64,000 nucleotides of DNA, taken from Reyranella sp. Its GTDB lineage: Bacteria > Pseudomonadota > Alphaproteobacteria > Reyranellales > Reyranellaceae. Shown here one piece after another: positions 1-9,300 of this stretch. A model generated the notes under the pieces. The model saw nothing but the letters and a program-made list of their open reading frames with translations. It was not told where the DNA came from and made no database searches. Both the position numbers and the translations under genes were made by a program. Where the stretch lies: positions 1 to 64,000 of the forward strand of contig NZ_SCVC01000002.1 of NCBI RefSeq assembly GCF_004297405.1. Reading direction: 5' to 3'. How positions within the stretch are numbered: position 1 is the stretch's first letter; every line of letters starts with the position of its first letter.

Positions 1-830
1 CGCACCAGAGCGTCCTTCACAGCGTTCGCACGGCGCAGCGACAGCGCCATGTTGTACTGCTCCGAGCCCGACGTATCGGTGTGGCCCGTCGCCGTGATCC
101 GCGCGTTGCCCTTGGTCTTGAAGGCCTGGGCAGCCTGCTTGATCGTGTTCAGAGCCTGGGCCGACAGGTTCGAGCGGTCCCAGTCGAAGAACACCATGTA
201 CGACGGCGGCGCAACGACCGGAGCGGCCGGCGGCGGCGGCGGCGGGGTCACGCCGAACTTCCAGGTGATGCCGGCCAGCGCCAGGATGTTCTGGTTCTGG
301 TAGCTGACGTTGCCGAACGGGGTGTTCACGCTCGGGTTCGTCGTGCCGAAGTACCGGCCCTGAACCTGGAAGCGCATCGACTCGCTGATGTTGTAGGCGA
401 CGCCGACGATCGCCTGGTAGGCGAACTGGGTGCTGCCCAGCGAGGCATTGCTGTCGACGAAAGCGACACCGGCACCGACGCCGACGAACGGCGTGATGGT
501 CGAGGTCGGCATGAAGTCATACAGCACGTTGGCCATCGCGGAGAGCTGGCCGACCTTGCCGGTGATCGCGGTGCCGGGGATGTTGACGTTGGTCGGCAGC
601 TGGCCGTAGCCCACTTCGACTTCAACGCGCGGGCCGACGAAGTCATAGCCGATCTGGCCGCCGAGGGCGAAACCGGTCGAGGTCGAGGCGTTGCTGTTGG
701 AGCCGATGCCCCAAGCAAGGCCGCCACCGGCGCCGACATAGATGCCCGGCTGGGCGTTGATCTGCGCCTGGGCTGCCACGGGCAGTGCGGCGAGCGACGC
801 GGCGGCCAGGAAAACCTTGGTCATTTTCAC
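1..830 (-). CDS. OmpA-family outer-membrane beta-barrel protein (3' end outside window)
   Basis: Minus-strand reading frame, open to the window edge. It begins with a signal peptide (MTKVFLAAASLAALPVAAQA), then an approximately 170-residue beta-barrel rich in alternating aromatic and Gly residues (GIYVGAGGGLAWG, IGYDF, VEVEVGYG). A run of prolines (TPPPPPPAAP) leads into an OmpA C-terminal peptidoglycan-binding domain (YMVFFDWDRSNLS, then ITATGHTDTSGSEQYNMALS). Family knowledge: the barrel sits in the outer membrane and the OmpA domain holds it to peptidoglycan. Start choice: ATG at 824 is possible, but GTG at 830 gives MKMTK and lies eight bases after GGGAG, a better ribosome-site spacing. 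The C-terminal end of the OmpA domain is missing only because the window stops. Confidence 0.9.
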   Translation of the reverse strand, partial: MKMTKVFLAAASLAALPVAAQAQINAQPGIYVGAGGGLAWGIGSNSNASTSTGFALGGQIGYDFVGPRVEVEVGYGQLPTNVNIPGTAITGKVGQLSAMANVLYDFMPTSTITPFVGVGAGVAFVDSNASLGSTQFAYQAIVGVAYNISESMRFQVQGRYFGTTNPSVNTPFGNVSYQNQNILALAGITWKFGVTPPPPPPAAPVVAPPSYMVFFDWDRSNLSAQALNTIKQAAQAFKTKGNARITATGHTDTSGSEQYNMALSLRRANAVKDALV

Positions 831-933
831 GGTTGTATCTCCCGATTGACGTACGGCGTAATGGAGCGGCTGAACTCGGGATCGATAATAAGGATTTTCC
901 TGCCTTTGTTTAGCCCTTTGCTGCACAGGAAAT

Positions 934-975
934 CATCTCTGTAAGGTTGTGTGGCATCGAGGCCACACAGAGATG
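934..975. repeat. Imperfect hairpin in the intergenic region upstream of the OmpA gene
   Basis: TGTGTGGC (948-955) pairs with GCCACACA (962-969) around a six-base loop, and CATCTCT (934-940) can pair with AGAGATG (969-975) as an outer stem across a bulge. It lies in the 383-base gap between the OmpA gene and the FkbM gene, in which I see no gene. No T-run follows on either strand, so it is not a clear terminator. It could be part of the OmpA leader or an operator. Confidence 0.4.
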
Positions 976-1213
976 CCTCATTTTACTCAAATTTGGCTGG
1001 GAATTGCCTCCCTCAAGTAAATCCTTCCACTCCCCTAGAGCAAACCCTATCGCTCCTTCGCACGCGTCAAAAAGGAGGATGTCCGGCGAAAGTGGCATTC
1101 ATCTTTTTCGCAGCCTATACAGGCCACGATTGATGGGAGGAGTTCGCCCTCTTTCTTCTCTCACATAAATCCCGGCGGCCCAGTTTCGGCAGCCGGCGCA
1201 GGTTGTTGATCGT

Positions 1214-2044
1214 ATGCTTCTGGATTTGCACCCCCACCATCTCGCCACCTGGTCCCGCATGACTCTGGAATCCGCCATCCGCAGGCGCGTCCAGACCGCC
1301 TATCTCGGCGATGGCGTGGTGCTTGCCCGCGTGCTGGGCCGGCACAAGATGTTCCTGCGCAGCGCCGACCGCGGCTTCGCCTGCCACGTCATGCTCGATG
1401 GCTACTGGGAGATGTGGTTGACGCAGTTCCTGGCGACCCGCGTGCAACCCGGCATGACCGTGATCGATGTCGGCGCCAACTTCGGCTACTACACGCTGCT
1501 GATGGGCGAGGCGGTCGGTGCCACTGGCCGCGTCCTCGCCGTGGAACCGAACCCGGAGGCGGCGTCCCTGTTGCAGGAATCGGTGAACCTGTCCGGCCAC
1601 GGCGCGCGGACCCGGCTGGTGCCTCACGCGCTCGGCGCCAGCGCCGGCCGCGCCTGGCTCTACGCTCCTCACGGAGAGCCCAAGAACGCCAGCCTGGTTG
1701 GCCAGCCGGACCTGCCCGGCGGCACGACCGTCGAGGTAGCCACCGTCACCCTCGACGAGGTGGCGCTCGGCTATCCCAAGGTCGATCTGGTGAAGATCGA
1801 TGCCGAGGGCGGCGAGCAGGGCATCGTCGCCGGCATGCAGCAGCTCATCGCCCGCGACCGGCCACTCATCGTGCTCGAGTTCAACGCCGCCCGTTATGCC
1901 GAGCCGGAGGCTTTCCTCGACAGCCTGCTGGCCCATTATGGAGACGCTCGGGAACTCAACCTCCACGGCGACGTTGTCCCCCTCGACCGCATCTCAGTAC
2001 TCGATCGGACTACCTACGAGGACCGGCTGTTGGTGTTCGAATGA
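1214..2044 (+). CDS. FkbM-family SAM-dependent methyltransferase
   Basis: 276 residues. The SAM-binding motif VIDVGANFGYYTLLMGEA (about residues 83-100) and the acidic loop VLAVEPNPEAASLLQ follow the FkbM pattern, and VDLVKIDAEGGEQGIVAGM (about 190-210) is the diagnostic DxEGxE region of that family. FkbM proteins O-methylate sugars or polyketides; in this setting a sugar of an exported glycan is the likely substrate, which is inference. The start ATG at 1214 is the only sensible one. The last four bases, ATGA, overlap the start of the glycosyltransferase gene at 2041, so the two genes are probably translationally coupled. Base composition is GC-rich like the rest of the chromosome. Confidence 0.88.
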   Translation: MLLDLHPHHLATWSRMTLESAIRRRVQTAYLGDGVVLARVLGRHKMFLRSADRGFACHVMLDGYWEMWLTQFLATRVQPGMTVIDVGANFGYYTLLMGEAVGATGRVLAVEPNPEAASLLQESVNLSGHGARTRLVPHALGASAGRAWLYAPHGEPKNASLVGQPDLPGGTTVEVATVTLDEVALGYPKVDLVKIDAEGGEQGIVAGMQQLIARDRPLIVLEFNAARYAEPEAFLDSLLAHYGDARELNLHGDVVPLDRISVLDRTTYEDRLLVFE

Positions 2045-3447
2045 CCGATCTGCTTGCCCGGTCCAATATCCCACCTCTTGCCGCCTCCGGTGCCGATAAA
2101 ACTGCATCCAAGGCAGCCGACGCAACGCGCGGCACAATCCTCTACGAGGCGCACAATCTCACCTTCAAAGGCGGCACCGGAATCGCCACGTATGCCCGCG
2201 CGCTGGCCCAGGCCGCCGGCCGCCTGGGCTACGCGGTCGACGGCCTGTTCGGCGTCGAGCGCGGCCTATCGCGCGGCCAGGACGCCCTGAACGAGATCCT
2301 GGCCTTCGACGCCATCGACGACAACGAATGGCTCTCGCCCTTCCAGGTCGCCTGGCGCACGCTCAACTACCCGTTCAATGCCCTGGGCGGTATGCGGCCG
2401 GTCGAGCTGCCGCGCAGTGGCCTAGTAACTGGCCCGATCGCCGACGCCCTGCGCCCCTTCCGGCGCGCCTATGCCTCGACACGGCTGATCGACGTCAGCA
2501 TGATGCATTTCAAACTCTATGGTCGGGCGGCCTCCGTCAAAGTGCCGGAGCGGCCATCGATCTTCCATGCGACGCACCCTGTGCCGCTCGCCGTGCGCGG
2601 CTGCCCCAACGTCTACACCATCCATGACCTGGTGCCGCTGCGGCTGCCCTACACCACGCTCGACAACAAGAAATACTTCTACCGCCTGCTGACCTCCCTC
2701 GCCCGCACCGCCGACCACATCGTAACAGTGTCGGAGCATTCCCGTCGCGACATCGTCGAGTTTCTCGGCATCGACGAAAACCGCGTGACCAACACCTATC
2801 AGGCGGTCGACATCCCGACCCATCTGCTGGACCGCACCGACGGGGAAGTGGCCGACGATCTCGCCAAGCTGTTCGGCCTCGACTTCGGCGGCTACTTCCT
2901 CTTCTACGGCGCCATCGAGCCCAAGAAGAACGTCTCGCGCCTGGTCGACGCCTATGCCGCCTCGGGCAGCAAGCTGCCCCTGATCATCGCCGGCGGCAGC
3001 GGCTGGCAGAACCGCGCCGACCTGCGCAAGATCCGCGACGAGCGCTTCACCAACTTCCGCATCGACGGCAACGTTGTGCGCCGCGAGCGGCAAGTGCGGC
3101 GGCTCGAGTTTCTACCGCACGATCAGCTTGTGACTCTCATCCGGGGTGCGCGGGCTCTTCTCTTTCCATCAATCTACGAAGGGTTTGGCCTGCCGGTGAT
3201 CGAGGCGATGGCATTGGGGACACCTGTCCTCACTTCAAATGCATCCTCATTGCCTGAAGTGGCAGGTGAATCGGCATTGATTGTCGATCCCTACTCGATC
3301 GATGACATCATGCGCGGCATCATTGCCATAGAGGCCGATGCCGATCTTCGAAATGAATTGCAGCAACGCGGCCGCGTTCAGGCCCAACAATTCTCTCCGG
3401 ATCCATATGAAGCGCGGCTCAACCAACTCTACGAAAGGTTGCGCTAG
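2041..3447 (+). CDS. Family 4 glycosyltransferase (GT-B fold)
   Basis: 468 residues from the ATG at 2041, which overlaps the FkbM stop. The open frame continues upstream to 1414, but that part is a shadow of FkbM. Motifs: GGTGIATYARAL near the N-terminus (acceptor domain), TIHDLVPLRLPYTT, TVSEHSRRDI, then the donor domain with LFYGAIEPKKNVSRLVDAY and FPSIYEGFGLPVIEAMALG, the E-x7-E region typical of GT4. It should transfer a sugar from a nucleotide donor to a cell-envelope glycan precursor at the inner face of the membrane. Odd: codon use and GC are chromosome-like up to about 3100 and become AT-rich in the last 340 bases, like the block downstream, suggesting that a recombination junction lies inside this gene. 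Confidence 0.9.
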   Translation: MTDLLARSNIPPLAASGADKTASKAADATRGTILYEAHNLTFKGGTGIATYARALAQAAGRLGYAVDGLFGVERGLSRGQDALNEILAFDAIDDNEWLSPFQVAWRTLNYPFNALGGMRPVELPRSGLVTGPIADALRPFRRAYASTRLIDVSMMHFKLYGRAASVKVPERPSIFHATHPVPLAVRGCPNVYTIHDLVPLRLPYTTLDNKKYFYRLLTSLARTADHIVTVSEHSRRDIVEFLGIDENRVTNTYQAVDIPTHLLDRTDGEVADDLAKLFGLDFGGYFLFYGAIEPKKNVSRLVDAYAASGSKLPLIIAGGSGWQNRADLRKIRDERFTNFRIDGNVVRRERQVRRLEFLPHDQLVTLIRGARALLFPSIYEGFGLPVIEAMALGTPVLTSNASSLPEVAGESALIVDPYSIDDIMRGIIAIEADADLRNELQQRGRVQAQQFSPDPYEARLNQLYERLR

Positions 3448-3600
3448 AAGTTTTTGGTCGACTTCGCTACGAAACTGCGTCGCCCTCTGATTGAGGTCAG
3501 ATGGCAGGTCAATGTCCGAAGGGGTTCAGAATGTTGACGAGCACCCAGCAGGGACTGATGAGAAGCGCACGTTCTTTTATGCAGCGCGTTCAAAGACCTA

Positions 3601-3840
3601 ATGACACGAGAAACCTTTGCTGCAATCGGCGACCGCTGCATCCAGGGGTCATCGGTTTTTACTCCTGACACTCCGTTGGTTCACGAGGTTATCGGCCATA
3701 CGACTGGCGTGCTCATCAAAGCGCAGCAGTTTAGGAAGCAGACGACCGATTGGAGTCGTTTCGGCAAGGCTACGCTCACCAACCGGGCCAACAGCATGAT
3801 AGATGAAGAATTGAAGAGAGACGTGCAATGGCACAACTAA
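3601..3840 (+). CDS. Doubtful small ORF before hddA
   Basis: 79 codons within the 380-base gap between the GT4 gene and hddA. It overlaps the hddA start by 13 bases in another frame. I recognise no family: it lacks a SIS fold and is far too short to be the missing isomerase GmhA (about 190 residues). No clear ribosome site precedes ATG 3601. It may be a remnant of a deleted gene, a leader, or a chance ORF. The rest of the gap shows nothing I can name. Confidence 0.2.
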   Translation: MTRETFAAIGDRCIQGSSVFTPDTPLVHEVIGHTTGVLIKAQQFRKQTTDWSRFGKATLTNRANSMIDEELKRDVQWHN

Positions 3841-4892
3841 ACGGCCATGATGCTTTGCGCACTACATTTCGTGCTCGCGCGCCGCTGCGTTTAGGGTTGG
3901 CAGGTGGCGGCACGGATCTTTCCCCTTATTGCGAGGACTATGGTGGCGCCGTGCTTAACTGCACGATCGACAAATATGCCTATGCTTTCATCTCGGGCCG
4001 CGATGACAGCAACGTCGTCTTCCGTGCAGTTGATTTGGGCATCGAGGAAACTTTTCCTGTTGGTGCCGTCGCTAACAGCAAGCTTGCGCTTCATGCTGGG
4101 GTCTATCGCCACTTCGTGTATGAATTCTGCAACGGGATTCCTTTTCCGGCGACCATCACGACGAACGTGGACGCCCCCGCCGGTTCAGGACTAGGTTCGT
4201 CTTCAGCTCTGGTTGTCGCACTTGTCGACGTCCTACGCGCATACCTGAAAGTGCCGCTCGGCCCTTATGATGTTGCGCACTTGGCTTTCGTCATAGAACG
4301 CATCGACCTTGGTTTTGCAGGCGGAAAACAAGACCAATACGCCGCGGCCTTCGGTGGTGTGAATTTCATTGAATTCTTGGCAGGAGATCGGGTGATCGTG
4401 AATCCGCTCCGAATGCCGGATACGATCCTGAATGAGATCGAGACCTCCATTGTCGTATGCTTTTCGGGCCAATCTAGAGAATCAGCGACCATTATCGACA
4501 ATCAGACGGCAGGGATGAAGTCAGGTACGCCTCGAACGATCGATGCACTCCACCAGTTGAAAGCCGATGCTATTGAAATGAAGCGGGCGCTCCTGCAAGG
4601 CAAAGTCGACGAGATGGCGACAATTCTCAATCGTTCGTGGATCTCAAAGAAGGCCACTGCCAGCGCTGTAACGAATGCGCACCTCGACTCGCTCTACGAG
4701 ATTGGCCGTACATCTGGCGCATTGGGCGGCAAGGTATCCGGTGCCGGTGGCGGTGGCTACATGATGTTCATCGTGCCACCTGAGGAGCGATATCGCCTTG
4801 TCACAGCATTGAACCAAGCAGGAGCGCAAGCAAGCCCCGTCAAGCTAACAGATATGGGTTGCGAAACCTGGCATGCAAGACGCGAGGGTTAG
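3828..4892 (+). CDS. hddA: D-glycero-alpha-D-manno-heptose-7-phosphate kinase (GHMP family)
   Basis: 354 residues, full length for HddA. GHMP motif 1 is APLRLGLAGGGTDLSPYCED (about residues 13-32), motif 2 is PAGSGLGSSSALVVAL (ATP phosphate-binding loop, about 117-132) and motif 3 is GKVSGAGGGGYMMF near the C-terminus. Known role: phosphorylates D-glycero-D-manno-heptose 7-phosphate at O1 with the alpha configuration, the route to GDP-heptose used in capsules, S-layers and O-antigens. A GAAGAGAGA purine stretch precedes ATG 3828. The next gene, 55 bases downstream, supplies the phosphatase and guanylyltransferase of the same pathway, which supports the call. More AT-rich than the flanking chromosome. 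Confidence 0.88.
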   Translation: MAQLNGHDALRTTFRARAPLRLGLAGGGTDLSPYCEDYGGAVLNCTIDKYAYAFISGRDDSNVVFRAVDLGIEETFPVGAVANSKLALHAGVYRHFVYEFCNGIPFPATITTNVDAPAGSGLGSSSALVVALVDVLRAYLKVPLGPYDVAHLAFVIERIDLGFAGGKQDQYAAAFGGVNFIEFLAGDRVIVNPLRMPDTILNEIETSIVVCFSGQSRESATIIDNQTAGMKSGTPRTIDALHQLKADAIEMKRALLQGKVDEMATILNRSWISKKATASAVTNAHLDSLYEIGRTSGALGGKVSGAGGGGYMMFIVPPEERYRLVTALNQAGAQASPVKLTDMGCETWHARREG

Positions 4893-4947
4893 CGGGAGAA
4901 GACGCGGCGCGATTGGATTGGGTTAGATTGGCTGAGGCACGAAACAA

Positions 4948-6153
4948 ATGCTCACGCAGGCAATGATTCTCTGTGGCGGCTTGGGTACGCGCCTTGGCTC
5001 CCTGACGGCGGCGACGCCGAAACCTTTGTTGAAAGTGGGTTCACGCCCTTTCTTGGACGTACTGCTATTCGAACTGGGCCGTCATGGCTTTAAGGATGTT
5101 GTTCTACTAGCGTCGTTTCAGGCCGATCAGGTCGCGGATTATGTTCGCGACAATCCCGTCGCAAAGCGATTTGGACTGAAGCTCTCTGTCGTTGTCGAAA
5201 GAGAACCAGCGGGGACCGGAGGAGGCCTCTATAACGCTCGGCATATCGCAGCGGAAAACTTTCTTCTGATAAACGGCGACTCGTGGATCGATATGAATCT
5301 GCTGGTCGCCGCAACTATCGCAAGTACAAAGCCCGAAGCAATCGCCTCACTGGCGCTGCGCCATCTGGAGAATCCAAATCGTTATGGAACTGTACTCGTC
5401 GAAAACGGAAGGATTATCTCTTTTGCGGAGCGTTCGCCGAACGCGAAGCAGGCTCTGATAAGTGCCGGTGTGTATTTTTTTCGACATGAGATCTTCTCGC
5501 AGCTCTCGGAGAAATGCTCTCTCGAAGCGGACATCTTACCGGCACTTTGCCAGACGCATACTGTCGCCGCGACGATCCACTCTGGCTTTTTCATCGATAT
5601 CGGTATTCCGACCTCCTACGAATTTGCGCAGAGACAAGTTCCCCTTCAAATGTGCCGACCTGCTGTATTCTTGGATCGCGACGGCGTACTCAATTTCGAC
5701 GACGGCTATGTTGGGCAGGTTGAGCGTTTTCGATGGATGCCTGGCGCCAAAGAAGCTGTGCGCGCGCTCAATGATGCGGGCTACTTCGTTTTCCTTGTAA
5801 CGAATCAAGCCGGCGTAGCACACGGCTACTATTCTGAAGCCGCAGTCGCCGAATTGCATGGATGGATGCAAGAGGAACTGAGAAAGCACGGCGCCCATCT
5901 CGATGATATTCGCTATTGCCCTTTTCATCCGCAGGGTAGAATCGACGCCTATCGAAGCAACTCGAATTGGCGCAAGCCGGCCAGCGGCATGATCTTGGAT
6001 CTCTGTAAATCGTGGAATGTGGACGTTCCTAAGAGTCACATTATCGGAGACAAGCTATCTGATGTGGAAGCAGGACGAGGAGCAGGCCTGAAGGCTCACC
6101 TCTTCAAGGGTGGTGACCTGTGGAAGTTTATTAGGGAAGCGAAGATCATCTAG
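4948..6153 (+). CDS. Fusion: heptose-1-phosphate guanylyltransferase (HddC-like) + heptose-1,7-bisphosphate phosphatase (GmhB-like)
   Basis: 401 residues. Residues 1 to about 228 are a sugar-nucleotide transferase with MILCGGLGTRLGSLTAATPKP (signature loop, quoted in part), LLINGDSW as metal-binding Asp, and GFFIDIGIPTSYEFA at its end. Residues about 232-401 are a HAD phosphatase with AVFLDRDGVLNFDDGYVG (nucleophile Asp and DxD), LVTNQAGVAHGYY, WRKPASGMI and IIGDKLSDVEAG. Together they would remove the O7 phosphate and load GMP to make GDP-D-glycero-alpha-D-manno-heptose. Odd: the GmhB zinc loop keeps its first Cys and His (YCPFHP), but the usual Cys-x-Cys before RKP is replaced by SNW, so the zinc site looks lost. 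The isomerase gene gmhA is not in the window. Confidence 0.85.
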   Translation: MLTQAMILCGGLGTRLGSLTAATPKPLLKVGSRPFLDVLLFELGRHGFKDVVLLASFQADQVADYVRDNPVAKRFGLKLSVVVEREPAGTGGGLYNARHIAAENFLLINGDSWIDMNLLVAATIASTKPEAIASLALRHLENPNRYGTVLVENGRIISFAERSPNAKQALISAGVYFFRHEIFSQLSEKCSLEADILPALCQTHTVAATIHSGFFIDIGIPTSYEFAQRQVPLQMCRPAVFLDRDGVLNFDDGYVGQVERFRWMPGAKEAVRALNDAGYFVFLVTNQAGVAHGYYSEAAVAELHGWMQEELRKHGAHLDDIRYCPFHPQGRIDAYRSNSNWRKPASGMILDLCKSWNVDVPKSHIIGDKLSDVEAGRGAGLKAHLFKGGDLWKFIREAKII

Positions 6154-6388
6154 CTGCACTGCTGTGACTCCAGTCTTTTCTGGCTCTATCTCCTCATAGC
6201 TTCGCCACTTATAGTAACGCTAAAGGGACTCCAACCGACTAAACTTTTGGCTTTTTAGGAAGAGCAGGCCCTACGGCTTCCATCTGCCGAACCGCTCCCG
6301 TAACCCCAATGCTAGGATCCACTTCATGCGTAATTGACGAGCTCGCAGAGACAGGGATCGTTAAGAGTTGACAAAGGACTTGGTTTCA

Positions 6389-9300
6389 ATGACTGACATT
6401 CGATTGACGAAGAAGGGCTCTGGTCTACTCGCGCTTTGGCGCAGGCGTCAGCGTTCACGCGACAAGTTGTCGGTCCTGTTTGCAGAAGCGGACGCAGCGC
6501 GTGATCGAAAAGACTGGCCGAGCGCGGCCACCAAGTATCGACAGATTGTAGACCTTTTCCCCACCGAGGTTGGTGCCGCCGTACAGCTCGGCCATGCATA
6601 CAAGGAAATGGGAAGCTACGAAGCCGCCAGCATTGCATATAGGGCTGTCGAAGAAATCACGCCAACAGACGACGATCTTCATCTTCAAATTGGGCATTTG
6701 CACAAGCTGCTAGGGAACTTTTCGCTAGCAGCTTCTTCCTACCATCGGGCGCTCGTGCTTAATCCCAAGAACGCACACGCCGTGTTAGAGTTTGAGGCCA
6801 TCCGAGTTCACTGGAGGGAGCCCAAGGCAACGAACGGTCGCGCCGAGATCGACGACGCTCTTGTTGCAGGTAGAAAACCCGCAGAGCTTCGCCGACTTGG
6901 CGACAAGGCGCGCGACGGCAAGGCCTGGAGACAAGCTGGAGCTTACTATAAGGGTTATCTTCAGTCGAAGCCGAAGGACGCCGGGATTTGGGTCCAATTC
7001 GGTCATTGCTTAAAGGAGAGCGGTGACCTGATCGGTGGCGAGAAAGCCTATCGAAAGGCTCTCCAAATAGTCCCGGAAGATTCCGATCTTCACTTGCAAC
7101 TGGGACATGTTCTCAAACTTCAGGATCGTCTACGTGAAGCAGCTGACGCTTATCGCCGATCCTTTATTTTAAGGTCAGCGCTAGGGTCTGCTGATGAATT
7201 GCGTCGTCTTTCGCCATACGAGAAGCTGGACGAACTAGTACGAGCGCCTACTCTGGAAAGTCCGTGTCTATATATCGACGTTAGCGATTTGCTCGATGCT
7301 ATGACGGAGGCGACAGAGATCTCTGACATTCCACAAATTCAAGTGGGAATTTTGGAGCTATTAACCCGACAGAGCGGATCGCCCCCCCTCCCAAGGGCAA
7401 CTTTTCGACGACACGAACTTCTTTGGACCTTGCCGAAAGATGGGTTGCTGACGCTGGTAAAAGTCTTTGTCGATGGAAATGGGGATCTCGACTATCAGCG
7501 ACGCGTGGTGAATTCTACGCGAGAGAGCTCAATTCTTTCGCTTCCCCGCGCGGGCGACATCTATGTTGCGACAGGATCTCTACATCAAATCCCCAAGCCC
7601 GGCGTTTTCTTCGACCGATTAAAGCAATCGGGCGTGCGATTGGGTATTCTTGCGCATGACTTTGTTCCACTTACCCATCAGGAACTAAACGACCCCGCGT
7701 TCACAATGCAATTTGCATCGGCGACCGCAGAGGCATTTGCTCAAGTTGATTTTGTCATAGCCAACTCCGATCACACGGCAGCGGAAACCAAACGACTCCG
7801 TCGGAGAGGGAACTTTCCAGACATTCCAATTCGAGCAGTTCCTCTCGCCCATTCATTCAAGTATCCAGTTTCGTCGGCTCACGAGAAAGCCAGCGAAACC
7901 CTCGATACGCTAGAGGGACGCGAGTTTGTCCTATGCGTTGGTTCAATATGCGCGCAAAAGAACCAGGAGCTTCTCGTCAATGTATGGCGGACTCTCCTTG
8001 ACACTGGCGTCGACGTCCCGGTTCTCGTGTTAGCTGGTCGCAAAGGTCACGACATAGATCGAATGATGCGGCTTCTTCGCCAAACCGACGATTTAAATGG
8101 CCATGTTCTTATTGCTGAGGAACCGTCCGCCGAAGAGATTGACGGTCTCTATGATAGTTGTCTCTTCACTATATTTCCCTCCCATGCCGAAGGATGGGCA
8201 CTACCAGTAGGCGAAAGTCTATCGAGAGGGAAATTCTGCGTCGCCTCGGAAACGACGTCGATGGCACAGGTCGGCACGGACTTCGTAATTTATATTGATC
8301 CCTGCAGCGTGCGCTCAACAGCGGAAACTCTACGGCGGTTGATCCTCGACCGCGATGAAGTACGTCGGCGAGAGCAGAAGATACGAGAGTCATTTAAGCC
8401 ACGATCATTGAGTGATTTCGCAGCTGACTTCTTACGGAGCATCGCCACGCTCGAACAAGCTGACGAGCCGAAGCAACTCTATGCGCCAGCGAACAGGGCA
8501 CTTCGGCCACAAGTTCGTGAGCGAGAATGGTCTTGGGGAGACGCACTTCCACCGTTCGAGCTGCAGGCAGAATCAACTGCGAGCAACTTGATGCTTGCTC
8601 GTGGGTGGTGTGAGCCGGAAGACTGGGGAGCGTGGATCGATGGCCAGAGCGCCGACATTCGGCTCCGCGTCGATACCTCTCACCGCCAGACTTTCCGCGT
8701 GGTTCTACAGTTTTGGCCAACCCCCTGGATAGAGCATAATACGTTAACTGTCCGCTCGTCGTGCGGTGCTGAGACGACGATTGTTGTGCCAGGAAACAAC
8801 TTTACCGAGTCAACGTGGCCACCTGGTCGTCATCGCGAAATCATCTGCAAGAAGTTCCTCGTTTCGCTGGATTGCCGGGCCGATGAAAGAGGATACATCG
8901 CGCTTTCATTGAAACTCGGTGGACATCTTGCCAAACCTTGGTGGGGAGAATCCCGTTCGATTTATGTCAGCCTGATACAGCTGATCTATCGCGCAATCGA
9001 TGACGAGCGATTAGCGGTGGAACAGTCGGAGCTCGTAGGTGTGTCCAGTGTCGATCCAAGATTCGCCGCCAACCGGTGCGAGCTTGGCCAGAGCGCCCTA
9101 GACTTTACCCTATCGAGGAAGCATGTCGCTTTGGGATGCGGCTGGCGTACAATTAATCAAGGAGCGACGTGGGTTGTCGATTCCGAGGGAAGATTCTGCC
9201 TTAGAACGCGCTTGCAGCAAGGTGCTAAAGCAAGTTTAGCCGCGAAGATCCACAATGCATCCAGTCGGTATGATGCTCTCGTCCAAATTCGATCGACATG

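Noticed and set aside
1414..2040. Upstream open-frame extension of the GT4 gene
   Set aside because: It lies wholly inside the FkbM gene in another frame, is Arg-rich without motifs, and the ATG at 2041 overlaps the FkbM stop in the usual coupled manner.
3601..3840. Small ORF as the missing heptose isomerase gmhA
   Set aside because: Only 79 residues and no SIS-domain features; the family has about 190 residues. Kept only as a doubtful ORF.
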